This document shows, in pieces, positions 18,558 through 27,536 of a stretch of DNA of 56,571 nucleotides. The position numbers were made by a program, and so were the translations under genes. The stretch spans positions 1-56,571 of the forward strand of contig JAFYRB010000033.1 in assembly GCA_017559615.1 (NCBI GenBank). Direction: 5' to 3'. Source of the stretch: Alistipes sp. (GTDB taxonomy: Bacteria > Bacteroidota > Bacteroidia > Bacteroidales > Rikenellaceae). The notes under the pieces were generated by a model, which saw nothing but the letters and a program-made list of their open reading frames with translations, did no database searches and was not told where the DNA came from. Position 1 is the first letter of the stretch, and each line of letters starts with the position of its first letter.

Positions 18558-18598
18558 AAACGTGGCGTATGAACAAACTCATACGCCACGTTTTTGTT
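18558..18598. terminator. Bidirectional terminator between flavodiiron and btuB genes
   Basis: A 14-bp perfect stem (AACGTGGCGTATGA at 18559-18572 with its complement at 18579-18592) is followed by T residues. The genes on either side converge on it. Confidence 0.85.
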
Positions 18599-18601
18599 AT
18601 G

Positions 18602-20662
18602 CTATCTTTTGCCCCATTTTGGTGTGATGCCTATGAATATCTCGAAGTTGATGCCAGGCATTGGGCGCGATAGAACAGAGAGGTACTCCTCGTTGAAGAG
18701 GTTGTTGATAGTACCCTTTAGTGAGAGGTCTGCCCAACGTAGCGATAGTAGCTTCTCGAGCGAGATGTTGCTCATAAAGTAGACAGGGAGCTTGCCCGTA
18801 AGTGAGATGTCGTTAGAAGACATCGTATATCGCTCGCTGTAGTAGCACCACTTATAGAGGAATGTCCAGTTGCGCCACGAGAGTCTACCCGTTACCGCGG
18901 ATGATAACTTTGGAACGTAGGGAAGCTGCTTGCCTACCGACTGATCGGCAGGTGTGCGAGGCTCACCTTCGTTGATTGACGGTGTCCACGAGAATGTTCC
19001 GTTAAGTCCCAACTGCCACTGCTTCGAGAGTGCGACATTCAGGTCGCCCTTTAGCTCAATACCATAGGCGTGTACATCCTTGATGTTGTCGGGTGAGAAG
19101 AAACCTTTGGGTGTTGGTAGCCAGATAATCCAATCGTTGATAAAGGACTCAAACCAGTTTACCGAGCCACTTAGCGAGTAGATATTCTCCTTGCCTATTG
19201 CAAACGAGACTCCTATGTCATAGGTCCAGCCGCTCTCCTTTCTCAGGTCGGGATTTCCGCCAGGAAGGAAGTAGAGGTCGTTGAGCGTAGGGAAGCGATA
19301 GTTGCGCGATACGGAGGCTTTGGCGATGATGTTTCCCTTTTTTGAGACTACGCCATCGACGAAAAATGCAGGAATGATAGGTGTCCACTCCTTGCCGAAC
19401 ATCTCCTCGCGAACAACAATCGAAAGGCCTAAGCGGTCGATAGGTTTCCACTTTGCAGATACGGAGCCTGATAGCTCGGGGCGACCTTTGCGGTAGCCGA
19501 CAATAGCCTTATTGCCATCCTGTCGCACGATGTTCTTATCCTCACTCTCAACAAGATGCTGATGCAGTGATAGATTTGCCGTAAAAAGCCACTTATCTCC
19601 GAGGTAGTACTCGCCATCTACCTGCCCGTAGAAAGTGTTGATACGGCTTCGTGAGCGTGTCATATGAGCCATAATGCCGTTGCCCAAGTCGCGCTTATAG
19701 TCGTATGCCATCCAGGTATAGATATAGCCAGCCTTGGCTCCGAGTTTCCAGCTATCACGCAGATGGTCCCACGAGATAACACCGCGGAATGTATGCTCAC
19801 GCTGTCGGTTATCAAAGTCGGTTTCGTTGCCGTGGTCTACGGTAAGCATTGCCAACTCGCGGTTAGAGTTTATGTACCACGCATTAAGGCCAATACGGTC
19901 ACCCTTACCAGTGTTGTAGTAGACCTCTTGTAGCAGATGGAGGTCCTTGTATGCACCACTACGATTTCGCTCCACGGGGTAGTATTGGTCTATTATATTC
20001 ATATTCTCATCGTAGATATTCTCCTTTTTGTCGTGGTTGCGATATTTGTAATCGTTTGGAGATGAGGAGTATACAGCGCGTGTTGATACCTGCCAATGGT
20101 TATTGCCATAGGTGAAGCGCAAGAACTCATCGAAGGTCTTGAACGAGCCAATACCCTGAATATATTGCAGACCAAAGCCATTTGCCTGAGCAGGTTTGGT
20201 GGATAACTTCACAGCGCCTCCCAAACCTCCGCCAGTTTCGTTCACTGACGAGGTGCCGTGTAGGAGCGAAGCATCGTCGATGAAGTAGGAGGGAATCATC
20301 GAGAAGTCGGTCATACCAAGCATCGGGTTGTTGATTTTCATACCATTCCACGATACCTGTGTATGTGAGGCTGATGTACCTCGGAAGGCTACGGTAGAGA
20401 GTGTTGCACGTCCATAGCTCTTGACAAATATCGAGGAGTTGAAGGTGAGAACATCAGCCATCGAGAGTGCGATATTCTCTTTAAGGGCTAAGGTGTCAAA
20501 CTTTGTTTGCTGTGTGCCAATATCCTTCATTGGGCGATTGCCATAGACTGCCACCTCGGGAATGTTTATGCCATCTCGAGCCCAGTTCTTTGTGTCGGCA
20601 TCTTGTGCTATTACTAAATAAGGCGCGAGTAATAGACCTATTATAAATAAAACTCTTTTCAT
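18602..20662 (-). CDS. btuB: BtuB-like TonB-dependent outer-membrane receptor
   Basis: The receptor is about 686 aa from MKRVLFIIGLLL (20662), with an ordinary signal peptide ending VIAQ. The plug domain spans roughly residues 40-150 (DVLTFNSSIFVKSYG; TVAFRGTSASHTQVSWNG; GGLGGAVKLST), followed by a 22-strand-type barrel ending with an aromatic-rich C-terminus. It is the last gene of an operon headed by a cobalamin riboswitch and follows a BtuG-like gene by 11 bases. That context makes vitamin B12 the likely cargo. Without the context it would only be called a TonB-dependent receptor. Confidence 0.88.
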   Translation of the reverse strand: MKRVLFIIGLLLAPYLVIAQDADTKNWARDGINIPEVAVYGNRPMKDIGTQQTKFDTLALKENIALSMADVLTFNSSIFVKSYGRATLSTVAFRGTSASHTQVSWNGMKINNPMLGMTDFSMIPSYFIDDASLLHGTSSVNETGGGLGGAVKLSTKPAQANGFGLQYIQGIGSFKTFDEFLRFTYGNNHWQVSTRAVYSSSPNDYKYRNHDKKENIYDENMNIIDQYYPVERNRSGAYKDLHLLQEVYYNTGKGDRIGLNAWYINSNRELAMLTVDHGNETDFDNRQREHTFRGVISWDHLRDSWKLGAKAGYIYTWMAYDYKRDLGNGIMAHMTRSRSRINTFYGQVDGEYYLGDKWLFTANLSLHQHLVESEDKNIVRQDGNKAIVGYRKGRPELSGSVSAKWKPIDRLGLSIVVREEMFGKEWTPIIPAFFVDGVVSKKGNIIAKASVSRNYRFPTLNDLYFLPGGNPDLRKESGWTYDIGVSFAIGKENIYSLSGSVNWFESFINDWIIWLPTPKGFFSPDNIKDVHAYGIELKGDLNVALSKQWQLGLNGTFSWTPSINEGEPRTPADQSVGKQLPYVPKLSSAVTGRLSWRNWTFLYKWCYYSERYTMSSNDISLTGKLPVYFMSNISLEKLLSLRWADLSLKGTINNLFNEEYLSVLSRPMPGINFEIFIGITPKWGKR

Positions 20663-20673
20663 AGCTATCTTCC

Positions 20674-21741
20674 TTATTTCCAGCAAAAAGCACCAGGGAT
20701 AATTCCCACATAAAAGCTATCAATCAACTCTCTATCTTTCGAGTAACGGTAGACCATACCTTGCTGCACGTAGTCGATAGCATCAGCAATGTAGACATCT
20801 CCCGAACGTGGACATACGGTAAGACCATAGTAGAGTGTGCCGTTGTATGGTAGGAATGGTCGCACAGGAACTCTATCGGCGGTTACATCCATCTCCCACA
20901 CATCATCATTGAGCCAATAGATTTTATCCTTTGTGCCATTTAGTTGCACCTCCGAAGGCCAGTCGCCAAATTCGAATTTAAACTGCTTCTCGATGGTAAA
21001 TGTCTCGGCATCAATGCGGTATAGTGATGGTGCTTCGTGGCCGTATGGTGAGCCTTCGTAACCACCGTCGGTTACTGTCCATAGCTTGTTGTTACAGTCC
21101 ATAACAAGCGATGTTGGCTGAATTCCGACAACGAGTTCATCTACTACTTGGTCGGTCTCGGTGTCAATCTTTAGGATACGATTCTGGTACGACCAGCAGT
21201 TTACATAGACATACTTGCCATACTGCACCATCTGCTCCGTAGAACCCGACTCCATAGTCATATTTGGGATGTCGATGTAGCCCGTAATCTCATAACGTTG
21301 TGGGTTAACGATAAAGATGCGGTTGTCCCAAATCTGCGTTATGTAGGCCTTCTCGTCCGATATAAAATGAATGTAGCGAGGCGAAGTGAGGTTTGTAATG
21401 CGTCCCACCTCCTTAAAGGTGTTGATGTCGATAGCAAAAATCACGTGAGAGTTATTTACCACCACCCAGCCGATGCCATCGCGGATTATCATCGACTGCG
21501 CCACATCGCCAAGTTTCATAGCATTAGCACGGTAGAAAATCTCGTTTTGAACACTCTTGGTTACGGGGTCGTAGTAGGAGAGGGTAGCATTTCCATATTG
21601 GAAATTACCCTCGTTACAGATAAATAGACCTTCACCCGAAGCCGATGTGTCGAACTCCTCCTCAAGGCCGTAGTCCCACTCCATACACGATGTAGGGAGT
21701 AGTATTAGGCATAAAAGTAGGTACTTTACAAACTTTATCAT
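20674..21741 (-). CDS. btuG: BtuG-like beta-propeller surface lipoprotein
   Basis: The 355-aa lipoprotein has a signal ending LLPTSC (Cys19) followed by acidic residues EEEFD, which favour surface export. The rest is a YncE-like beta-propeller: repeated blades such as GEGLFICNEGNF, IHFISDEKAYITQIWDNRIFIVNP, YGKYVYVNCWSYQNRILKID, and PTSLVMDCNNKLWTVTDGG. In Bacteroides, BtuG is a propeller that catches cobalamin at the cell surface and sits on BtuB. Here the gene lies directly before btuB and behind the riboswitch, which supports the same role. Confidence 0.85.
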   Translation of the reverse strand: MIKFVKYLLLCLILLPTSCMEWDYGLEEEFDTSASGEGLFICNEGNFQYGNATLSYYDPVTKSVQNEIFYRANAMKLGDVAQSMIIRDGIGWVVVNNSHVIFAIDINTFKEVGRITNLTSPRYIHFISDEKAYITQIWDNRIFIVNPQRYEITGYIDIPNMTMESGSTEQMVQYGKYVYVNCWSYQNRILKIDTETDQVVDELVVGIQPTSLVMDCNNKLWTVTDGGYEGSPYGHEAPSLYRIDAETFTIEKQFKFEFGDWPSEVQLNGTKDKIYWLNDDVWEMDVTADRVPVRPFLPYNGTLYYGLTVCPRSGDVYIADAIDYVQQGMVYRYSKDRELIDSFYVGIIPGAFCWK

Positions 21742-21742
21742 A

Positions 21743-23509
21743 TCACTTTTTCATATTATAATCGTAGAATCCAAATACCTCTGTCGAGATCTCGCCGAGC
21801 CATCCGCTCTTTGTGTTAACACCCACTTGCACCTTAACAAAATCGATAAACTCGAGGTGGATAGGGTGGCACTCAAAATCTATTGCGTTTGAGATTTTGA
21901 AGTGGTTGGCATTGGCATCAGCAGTGCTATTCTCATCTCCCGTAAGGCGATCTATTGCGCTGAAGTTGTCGGCATAGCCCCAGTCATACTCTTCGTTTAC
22001 CCAATATGAGCCATTGCCCGATGCGTCATAATTGCGAGACTGGAGGCAAGTTCCCGTAAGAGTATAGCTGTCGGCCTCAATCCATAGCGGATAGTAATAA
22101 TCTTGTCTGTGGAACTGTGTGAGGTAGTCAATCTCGCCACTATTGCCAAGATTATCGCTCCACTGTACGGGCATCTTCGCACCCGATGGGCGGTAGTATG
22201 TTACGGCATAATTTTGTATTGTCTCGGCCTTGCCCGTCTCCGAGCCAGCCAACTCATACCACGTGTCGTCAGGAAGCCCGTTGCCATTCTCATCCTGCAT
22301 TACCCACACGATGCCTGGCTCTGAAGAGCCACTAAATGAGTTGCCGAGAATACCGAGGTCATAGTCGCCAGAGTTGTCGATGCTATGGTCAAAGCCAACA
22401 ACTATATAGCCACCAAAACCACCCAAAGATACCCAGTTTGGATATGGGTTGCCATCTCTGTCAACCTCCGACATACGCTCCTCGGCATAGGCGATAGCGG
22501 CCTCGTGGGTTGTCTGCGTGCCATCAAAGCCACCTGTCTTTGTCTCGTTGATAAACTGACCTGGCGCGGGGGTATATTCGTAGACCTTGTTCCAATCAGC
22601 CTTTGATGTGCCGCTCTGTGGACGATAGAAAGCTCCCTCCTCGTAGACGGTTATGGTGAACTCTCGGGTAAGAGTAATCATCTCGCCCTGCTTTTCGGTG
22701 GTTGCTCGGCCTATGATTTTATACTCACCAGCCGCCTCTGCGGTAAAGATTAGTTGCGAGTCATAGCCGATAGGCTCCTCATTATCAGCCTGTTTCCATA
22801 GGTAAGTGACACTCTCCTCGTTGCTTGTTGCCGAAGGGGCAATGAGAAGTTTACGACCAACAACCGTGTGGCGCTCCTCGTTTGCGAAATCCCATACGAA
22901 GGGCATATCTTCGGCATTGAGGACCTTAAACTCCACGCTATCGCTATGTGTTCCATCCTCGTTGGTTGCCGTAGCGGTGATGGTATACTCGCCAACAGTA
23001 TCGGCAGAGAAGGTGTAGGTGTTATCGTTGCCCACCACCTCGCCATTGATGCTCCACGAGAGCGATGTTTCGAGCGAAGAGTCACGCACCGTAGCGTTAA
23101 GGGTGACTATCGTTCCCACGGCAACGGTCTGTTGTTTGCTTCCCGCAATGGTTACGGTAGGTATCTCCAGTGGCACTACATTTACGCGAATCTCCTCCTC
23201 GTCTGTTCCGCTTTCGGTGGTTACCGCAAGAGTAATGTAATACTCTCCAATCTCCTTCTTTATAAAACGCAACGATGGGGAGGTGGCTATAACCTCTCCA
23301 TTCATAGTCCAAAGATAGGTTGCCCCATCTGCTGATTCGTAGCTCGGCGCAATAACAATCTCTCGGCCCTCTTTGATGGTGTAGATACCTGTTTCGCTAT
23401 CGAGAATAATGTTCGGAGGCAAAGAGGTTGTAATCACCTCATCTATATTGCAAGACGAGGCAATTACAACGATCACACACAAACACAATAAATCTAAAAA
23501 TCTTCTCAT
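21743..23509 (-). CDS. PKD/Ig-like surface lipoprotein of the B12 operon
   Basis: The 588-aa protein has a lipoprotein signal (IVVIASSC). Three tandem PKD/Ig-like domains follow at about residues 30-110, 115-200 and 205-290, each with a VGEYTITATATNEDG-like strand. A separate C-terminal domain of about 290 residues follows, with GGYIVVGFDHSIDN, ELAGSETG and VKVQVGVNTKSGWLGEISTEVFGF. That C-terminal domain is found in cell-surface proteins of Bacteroidetes B12 loci, but I know no proven function. It ends one base before the BtuG-like gene begins, so it is certainly co-transcribed. Cobalamin or cobalamin-protein binding is inferred from position only. Confidence 0.75.
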   Translation of the reverse strand: MRRFLDLLCLCVIVVIASSCNIDEVITTSLPPNIILDSETGIYTIKEGREIVIAPSYESADGATYLWTMNGEVIATSPSLRFIKKEIGEYYITLAVTTESGTDEEEIRVNVVPLEIPTVTIAGSKQQTVAVGTIVTLNATVRDSSLETSLSWSINGEVVGNDNTYTFSADTVGEYTITATATNEDGTHSDSVEFKVLNAEDMPFVWDFANEERHTVVGRKLLIAPSATSNEESVTYLWKQADNEEPIGYDSQLIFTAEAAGEYKIIGRATTEKQGEMITLTREFTITVYEEGAFYRPQSGTSKADWNKVYEYTPAPGQFINETKTGGFDGTQTTHEAAIAYAEERMSEVDRDGNPYPNWVSLGGFGGYIVVGFDHSIDNSGDYDLGILGNSFSGSSEPGIVWVMQDENGNGLPDDTWYELAGSETGKAETIQNYAVTYYRPSGAKMPVQWSDNLGNSGEIDYLTQFHRQDYYYPLWIEADSYTLTGTCLQSRNYDASGNGSYWVNEEYDWGYADNFSAIDRLTGDENSTADANANHFKISNAIDFECHPIHLEFIDFVKVQVGVNTKSGWLGEISTEVFGFYDYNMKK

Positions 23510-23512
23510 ATA

Positions 23513-25351
23513 TTACTTATCAAAACGTACCGCTACATCATCGTAGGCGAAGTAACCTGGGATTGTGAAGCCATATCGTCCACCCATCTCATCAGAGTAG
23601 AGGAAGTTGAAGCGTACCTTTGCCACCTCGCCGAGTTGTGACAAATCCCACTTCTGCCAGTCGGTCACTACATTCATGCCCTGCACAAGATAGAACTCTA
23701 CCTCGCTAATAGGCTCGGCATAAGCATCGGCATCTACATCGTCAAAGCCTTGTGCAACAATCTTCAACCAAGCACTCTCGGTTAGGCCCTCCCAATTGCC
23801 ACCAAAACTATTGCCAGCCTCGCTCTTAACGCCATTGTAAAGCTGATTGAGGGTATAGTTGGTGTTCGTAACCCACATATGGTCTATAACACGAGCTTCG
23901 CCATCTGCAAATGATAGTTCAGGTAGATTCTCAACATACGAGAAGAAATCTTTGTAGCCATAGTGTACGCAGAAGTTATCGCCCGAGTGTGCCTGCACAG
24001 GAATCATCATTTGAAGGTTAAACCAACCAAGCATCTGGTCGTTACCTGCATTCTCCATAACATAGTCCTCTCCGTAATATTTGGCAATGAGTCTATCTCT
24101 ATCCTCGTCCGAATAGCCCTCACCCCAATAGTTTGAGATGGCGTGACCTCCACCCCAGAAGCAGTAGGCATAGTTATCGGGGAAGATGTGCATCAATTCT
24201 GTGTTGTTCTCGTCCCACCAAGTGTACATAGTGGTCATATAGTCGCCATAGGTTAGTGGACCACCATACTGTGGAGAGTCAATCAAATCGCTCCAGGTGG
24301 CAATGTCAACACCTGCATAGTCCAACGTATAAGGCTCAAACATTGCATCGGCATCCTCGAAGGTTAGCACGCGAAGCTCATAAGGAAGTTCAGGCTCTGG
24401 CTCCACAGCAATAACCGCAAGTTTAACAATTGCGCTCTTGCCCTCGGCCGATACAACGGTAATAGCGATAGTACCCTCATTGTCGTAGTGACACAAATCT
24501 TTCGTTGGGGCAGTTACGGTGAGTAGGTTCTCTACATAAGTAGCCTTCCAGCCCTGTGGGGTATTGATTACGTAGTCGGCAACGCGCTCAACGGTTACAA
24601 TAAACTCTGCGCTCATACCATACTCAATCTCTGCTACTGCGGGAGCATTCTCTATAATAAATATAGGTGCGCTTTCGTCGTAGCGAGCGAGTTTGAACTC
24701 TGTACCGTCGATAAGAGTAATCAATACATAGTTGCTATTTGAAGTATCTACCGACTTAAATATAGAGTCACCATTCGAACCATTCGAGCCATTCGAGCCG
24801 TTTGCTCCATCCTTACCCTCGGCTACAATGCCTGTTGAAACCCAACTATTGCCGCCATCGGTAGAGATTTCCCACTCCTTGGTTGTGTCGTTGATGCGAA
24901 CCTGAGGTGCGATAGCATCTGTGCCATTCTCGCCATTCTGGCCATCAATGCCATTTGCACGAATCTTCTCTCCGTCAACCATCAGCCACTCGCCATCGAG
25001 AGTCCAATAGTAGTTGCCATCATCATCCAACTTAACCGAGATGATTGGAGCATTTGCGCCATTTGCGCCATCCTTGCCGTTAGTAATAGTAGCGGTGGTG
25101 CCATCCGAGAAATTAATAACATAGCCATCGGCTGTTGTCTGCACCGAAGTGACATAGACCATCTTCTGCAACGCTTCGACAATAGTCTGCAAGGCGCTGA
25201 TATCGTTATTAGCCTTTTTAACTGCCTCCTCAAGCGCAGTTACACGATTCTTAACATCCTCTATCTCATTCCAGAGATTTGTGTCGTTATACTCGCAGCT
25301 TGTTAGCGTAATGCCAACAATCGCCATTAAAAAGTAAATAATCTTTTTCAT
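23513..25351 (-). CDS. DUF4988/DUF4465-like surface lipoprotein with collagen-like linkers
   Basis: The 612-aa lipoprotein (signal to LTSC) is the first gene after the riboswitch. Residues 25-70 are a coiled coil (IEDVKNRVTALEEAVKK). Residues 70-225 match the DUF4988 type of N-terminal stalk, with three Gly-X-Y runs (NGKDGANGANAP; GIDGQNGENGTDA; DGANGSNGSNGSNGDS). A beta domain follows at about residues 235-320. The C-terminal 290 residues resemble DUF4465, with aromatic-rich MYTWWDENN, YCFWGGGHAISNYWGEGY and a final GYFAYDDVAV. A second class of cobalamin-binding surface lipoproteins (BtuH) is known from Bacteroides; this protein is a candidate equivalent. Confidence 0.78.
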   Translation of the reverse strand: MKKIIYFLMAIVGITLTSCEYNDTNLWNEIEDVKNRVTALEEAVKKANNDISALQTIVEALQKMVYVTSVQTTADGYVINFSDGTTATITNGKDGANGANAPIISVKLDDDGNYYWTLDGEWLMVDGEKIRANGIDGQNGENGTDAIAPQVRINDTTKEWEISTDGGNSWVSTGIVAEGKDGANGSNGSNGSNGDSIFKSVDTSNSNYVLITLIDGTEFKLARYDESAPIFIIENAPAVAEIEYGMSAEFIVTVERVADYVINTPQGWKATYVENLLTVTAPTKDLCHYDNEGTIAITVVSAEGKSAIVKLAVIAVEPEPELPYELRVLTFEDADAMFEPYTLDYAGVDIATWSDLIDSPQYGGPLTYGDYMTTMYTWWDENNTELMHIFPDNYAYCFWGGGHAISNYWGEGYSDEDRDRLIAKYYGEDYVMENAGNDQMLGWFNLQMMIPVQAHSGDNFCVHYGYKDFFSYVENLPELSFADGEARVIDHMWVTNTNYTLNQLYNGVKSEAGNSFGGNWEGLTESAWLKIVAQGFDDVDADAYAEPISEVEFYLVQGMNVVTDWQKWDLSQLGEVAKVRFNFLYSDEMGGRYGFTIPGYFAYDDVAVRFDK

Positions 25352-25638
25352 AATAGTATGGTTTTAAGGTTGTTAAAAATCTTGTTTTTAAATTATTGTA
25401 TTTTTGCCAACGTGCGAATTGAGCGTGCAGAAGGGTAGCGCGATAATCTACCGACACGGCGTAAGTGTATAACAAAAGTCGCTTGGCTTATGATAAACCA
25501 ACCACATACACTTTGTCAAAAAGTACACGAAAGAGTACAACTCTTCCTCGGCGTACAATTCGCTTGATAAAGCAAAAAAAACAGTAATAAAATAGTGCGA
25601 TTATAACCCGTAATCCCAGCAGGTGATAAATCAATAAT
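25352..25638 (-). promoter_or_regulatory. Long untranslated leader between riboswitch and first B12 gene
   Basis: About 287 bases separate the riboswitch aptamer from the first start codon. No convincing gene is seen here. The stretch is unusually long for an expression platform and may hold the switching hairpin or a translational block. On the minus strand it contains a T-run near 25571-25578, but I could not build a clear terminator stem before it. Confidence 0.4.
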
Positions 25639-25855
25639 GCAAAGGCAGGTCTTCTGACTTGTCCGTTGTCGCGCCTTCCCAATCTCTTTAGATCAGTGGC
25701 AAAGAGTGCGTCCAACATTCATCCCTTGAAGCTTATGGCTACGAACGTAACGATAAGCAAGGATGGGACTTACAGCAACTGGTATTGTTCCAGATTCTCA
25801 CTGGATTCCCTTTTCACCGATTGTGATGCTTATCACTTTCGGCTCCTTTAGCATT
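25639..25855 (-). promoter_or_regulatory. Cobalamin riboswitch
   Basis: On the minus strand the conserved blocks appear in order: the 5' side of P1 (GCTAAAGG), GGGAATCCAGTGAGAATC, the B12-box region AGTTGCTGTAAGTCC (about 25780-25766), and GAAGACCTGCC (25654-25644), closed by CCTTTGC pairing with P1. It precedes the BtuB/BtuG operon. High adenosylcobalamin would be expected to shut off expression of the uptake genes. Confidence 0.9.
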
Positions 25856-25856
25856 G

Positions 25857-25864
25857 CAAATATA
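25857..25864 (-). promoter_or_regulatory. -7 box of the B12 uptake operon
   Basis: TATATTTG on the minus strand ends directly before the riboswitch, placing the transcription start at about 25850. No good TTG is seen at the -33 spacing. Confidence 0.5.
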
Positions 25865-26038
25865 CAAATAATTTTAATACGAGATACATTTTAACGCGAT
25901 TTTTTTTACCGTAACCTTCTGAATACGACCTGTTATATCAAAGATATAATAAATTTAAATGAGGGGACGTTTGTTGGTCGATGGTAAACTATGTGGCCCT
26001 TTTTATATATATGTTTATGATAAATCAGAAAAAAAATG

Positions 26039-26046
26039 TATCTTTG
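26039..26046 (+). promoter_or_regulatory. -7 box upstream of yicC
   Basis: TATCTTTG lies 40 bases before the yicC start and points at the yicC-gmk-nadD group. The 220-base stretch between the riboswitch and yicC otherwise shows only AT-rich DNA. Confidence 0.5.
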
Positions 26047-26085
26047 CAAGATAATGTTAATGTATCGTAATTTCAAACTCAAGAT

Positions 26086-26958
26086 ATGATTAAGTCAATG
26101 ACTGGCTTCGGTAAGGGCGAGGCCATTTGCGGAGATAAGAAGTTTCGCGTGGAGTTGCGCTCGCTAAACTCCAAGCAGCTTGATTTAAGTGTCAAGATTC
26201 CTGGTAAGTATCGTACCGCGGAGGCCGAGGTGCGTAATATCATCACTCGCCAGTTGCAGCGTGGTAAGGTAGATTGCTTCGTATCGTTCGAGGCTGCGGT
26301 AGCAGATACCTCGGCGCATATCAACGCTGCAGTTTTCAAGGCCTATGCCGATGAGTTGCGTATGGTATGCGAGGCAAGTGGCGTTAAGGTAGAGGGCGAT
26401 GCTTTGCTTAGTGCCGTGATGCGTATGCCCGATGTGGTAACATCAGAGGAGCAGGAGGTTAGCGATGAAGAGCTTAAGGCAATTATAGCTGCTACGGAGC
26501 AGGCTGCAGCGCAGTTGGATGCCTTCCGTGTACAGGAGGGTGCTATTCTTATTGCCGACCTTTTGGCGCGTATCGACCTTATCGAGAAGTATCGTCACGA
26601 TGTGGAGCTTTACGAGGGACAGCGTGTTGAGACTATCAAGAGCCGTATCCGTGAGAATCTTCAGAAACTTGCCGTAGAGGTGGATAACAATCGCCTCGAG
26701 CAGGAGATGATTTTCTACATCGAGAAGCTCGATATCACCGAGGAGAAGGTACGTCTTGATAACCACTGTGCTTACTTCCGTGAGGTGGCAGCATCGGAGG
26801 ATGCTCCAGGACGTAAGCTCGGATTTATCGCCCAGGAGTTAGGTCGTGAGATTAACACTATGGGCTCGAAATCGAACGAAGCAAATATGCAGCGTTTGGT
26901 AGTTCAGATGAAGGATGAGTTGGAGAAGATTAAGGAACAGGTACTCAATATATTATAA
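26086..26958 (+). CDS. YicC/YloC family endoribonuclease
   Basis: The 290-aa protein has both family hallmarks. The N-terminus is MIKSMTGFGKGEA followed by RVELRSLNSKQLDLSVKIP. The C-terminal DUF1732 block contains GRKLGFIAQELGREINTMGSKS. YicC-family proteins are RNases that act on mRNA or small RNA. The gene sits 9 bases before gmk, an arrangement seen in many bacteria. Confidence 0.93.
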   Translation: MIKSMTGFGKGEAICGDKKFRVELRSLNSKQLDLSVKIPGKYRTAEAEVRNIITRQLQRGKVDCFVSFEAAVADTSAHINAAVFKAYADELRMVCEASGVKVEGDALLSAVMRMPDVVTSEEQEVSDEELKAIIAATEQAAAQLDAFRVQEGAILIADLLARIDLIEKYRHDVELYEGQRVETIKSRIRENLQKLAVEVDNNRLEQEMIFYIEKLDITEEKVRLDNHCAYFREVAASEDAPGRKLGFIAQELGREINTMGSKSNEANMQRLVVQMKDELEKIKEQVLNIL

Positions 26959-26967
26959 TCGAAGAAT

Positions 26968-27528
26968 ATGGGTAAGTTAGTGATATTTTCAGCCCCTAGT
27001 GGCTCGGGTAAAACCACTATCGTTAAGCAACTTTTGAAGCGTTTTCCGCAGTTTGAATTCTCGATTTCTGCAACGTCGCGTCAGCCACGTGGTCAGGAGC
27101 AGAATGGCGTGGATTACCACTTTATGTCGAATGAGGAGTTTAAGGAGCGTGTTGCGCGTGGTGAGTTCGTAGAGTGGGAGGAGGTATATGCTGGTACTTG
27201 TTATGGCACTCTTAAGAGCGAGATGGAGCGTATTTGGGCAAAGGGTAATGTCATAATCTTCGATGTTGATGTAATGGGTGGTATCAACCTTAAAAAACTC
27301 TTTGGCGAGGATGCCTGCTCGATGTTTATTATGCCACCTTCGGTCGAGGAGTTGGAGCGCCGCCTACGTGGCCGTGGAACAGATACCGAGGAGGTTATCC
27401 AGAAGCGTATTGCGAAGGCAGAGTTTGAACTTTCGAAGGCCCCAGAGTTTGACCATATCGTTGTTAACGATGTGCTTGATGTTGCTGTGGAGGAGGCTAC
27501 AGCAATTATCTCTAATTTCTTAAAGTAG
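26968..27528 (+). CDS. gmk: Guanylate kinase
   Basis: Gmk converts GMP to GDP using ATP. The 186-aa protein has the P-loop SAPSGSGKTT at residues 8-17, the GMP-binding SATSRQPRGQEQNGVDYHF, VEWEEVYAGTCYGT, and the LID-region arginines RRLRGRGTD. Its length is typical. It lies between yicC and nadD with gaps of 9 and 8 bases, so all three are probably one transcript. Confidence 0.96.
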   Translation: MGKLVIFSAPSGSGKTTIVKQLLKRFPQFEFSISATSRQPRGQEQNGVDYHFMSNEEFKERVARGEFVEWEEVYAGTCYGTLKSEMERIWAKGNVIIFDVDVMGGINLKKLFGEDACSMFIMPPSVEELERRLRGRGTDTEEVIQKRIAKAEFELSKAPEFDHIVVNDVLDVAVEEATAIISNFLK

Positions 27529-27536
27529 TTTATAAG

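Noticed and set aside
24770..25080. Repetitive Gly-rich DNA that might be a CRISPR or satellite
   Set aside because: The repetition is at protein level (Gly-X-Y runs of the lipoprotein), not spaced direct repeats.
25287..25475. Open frames in the leader of the B12 operon
   Set aside because: They overlap the first lipoprotein gene in another frame or lie in the riboswitch leader and show no protein features.
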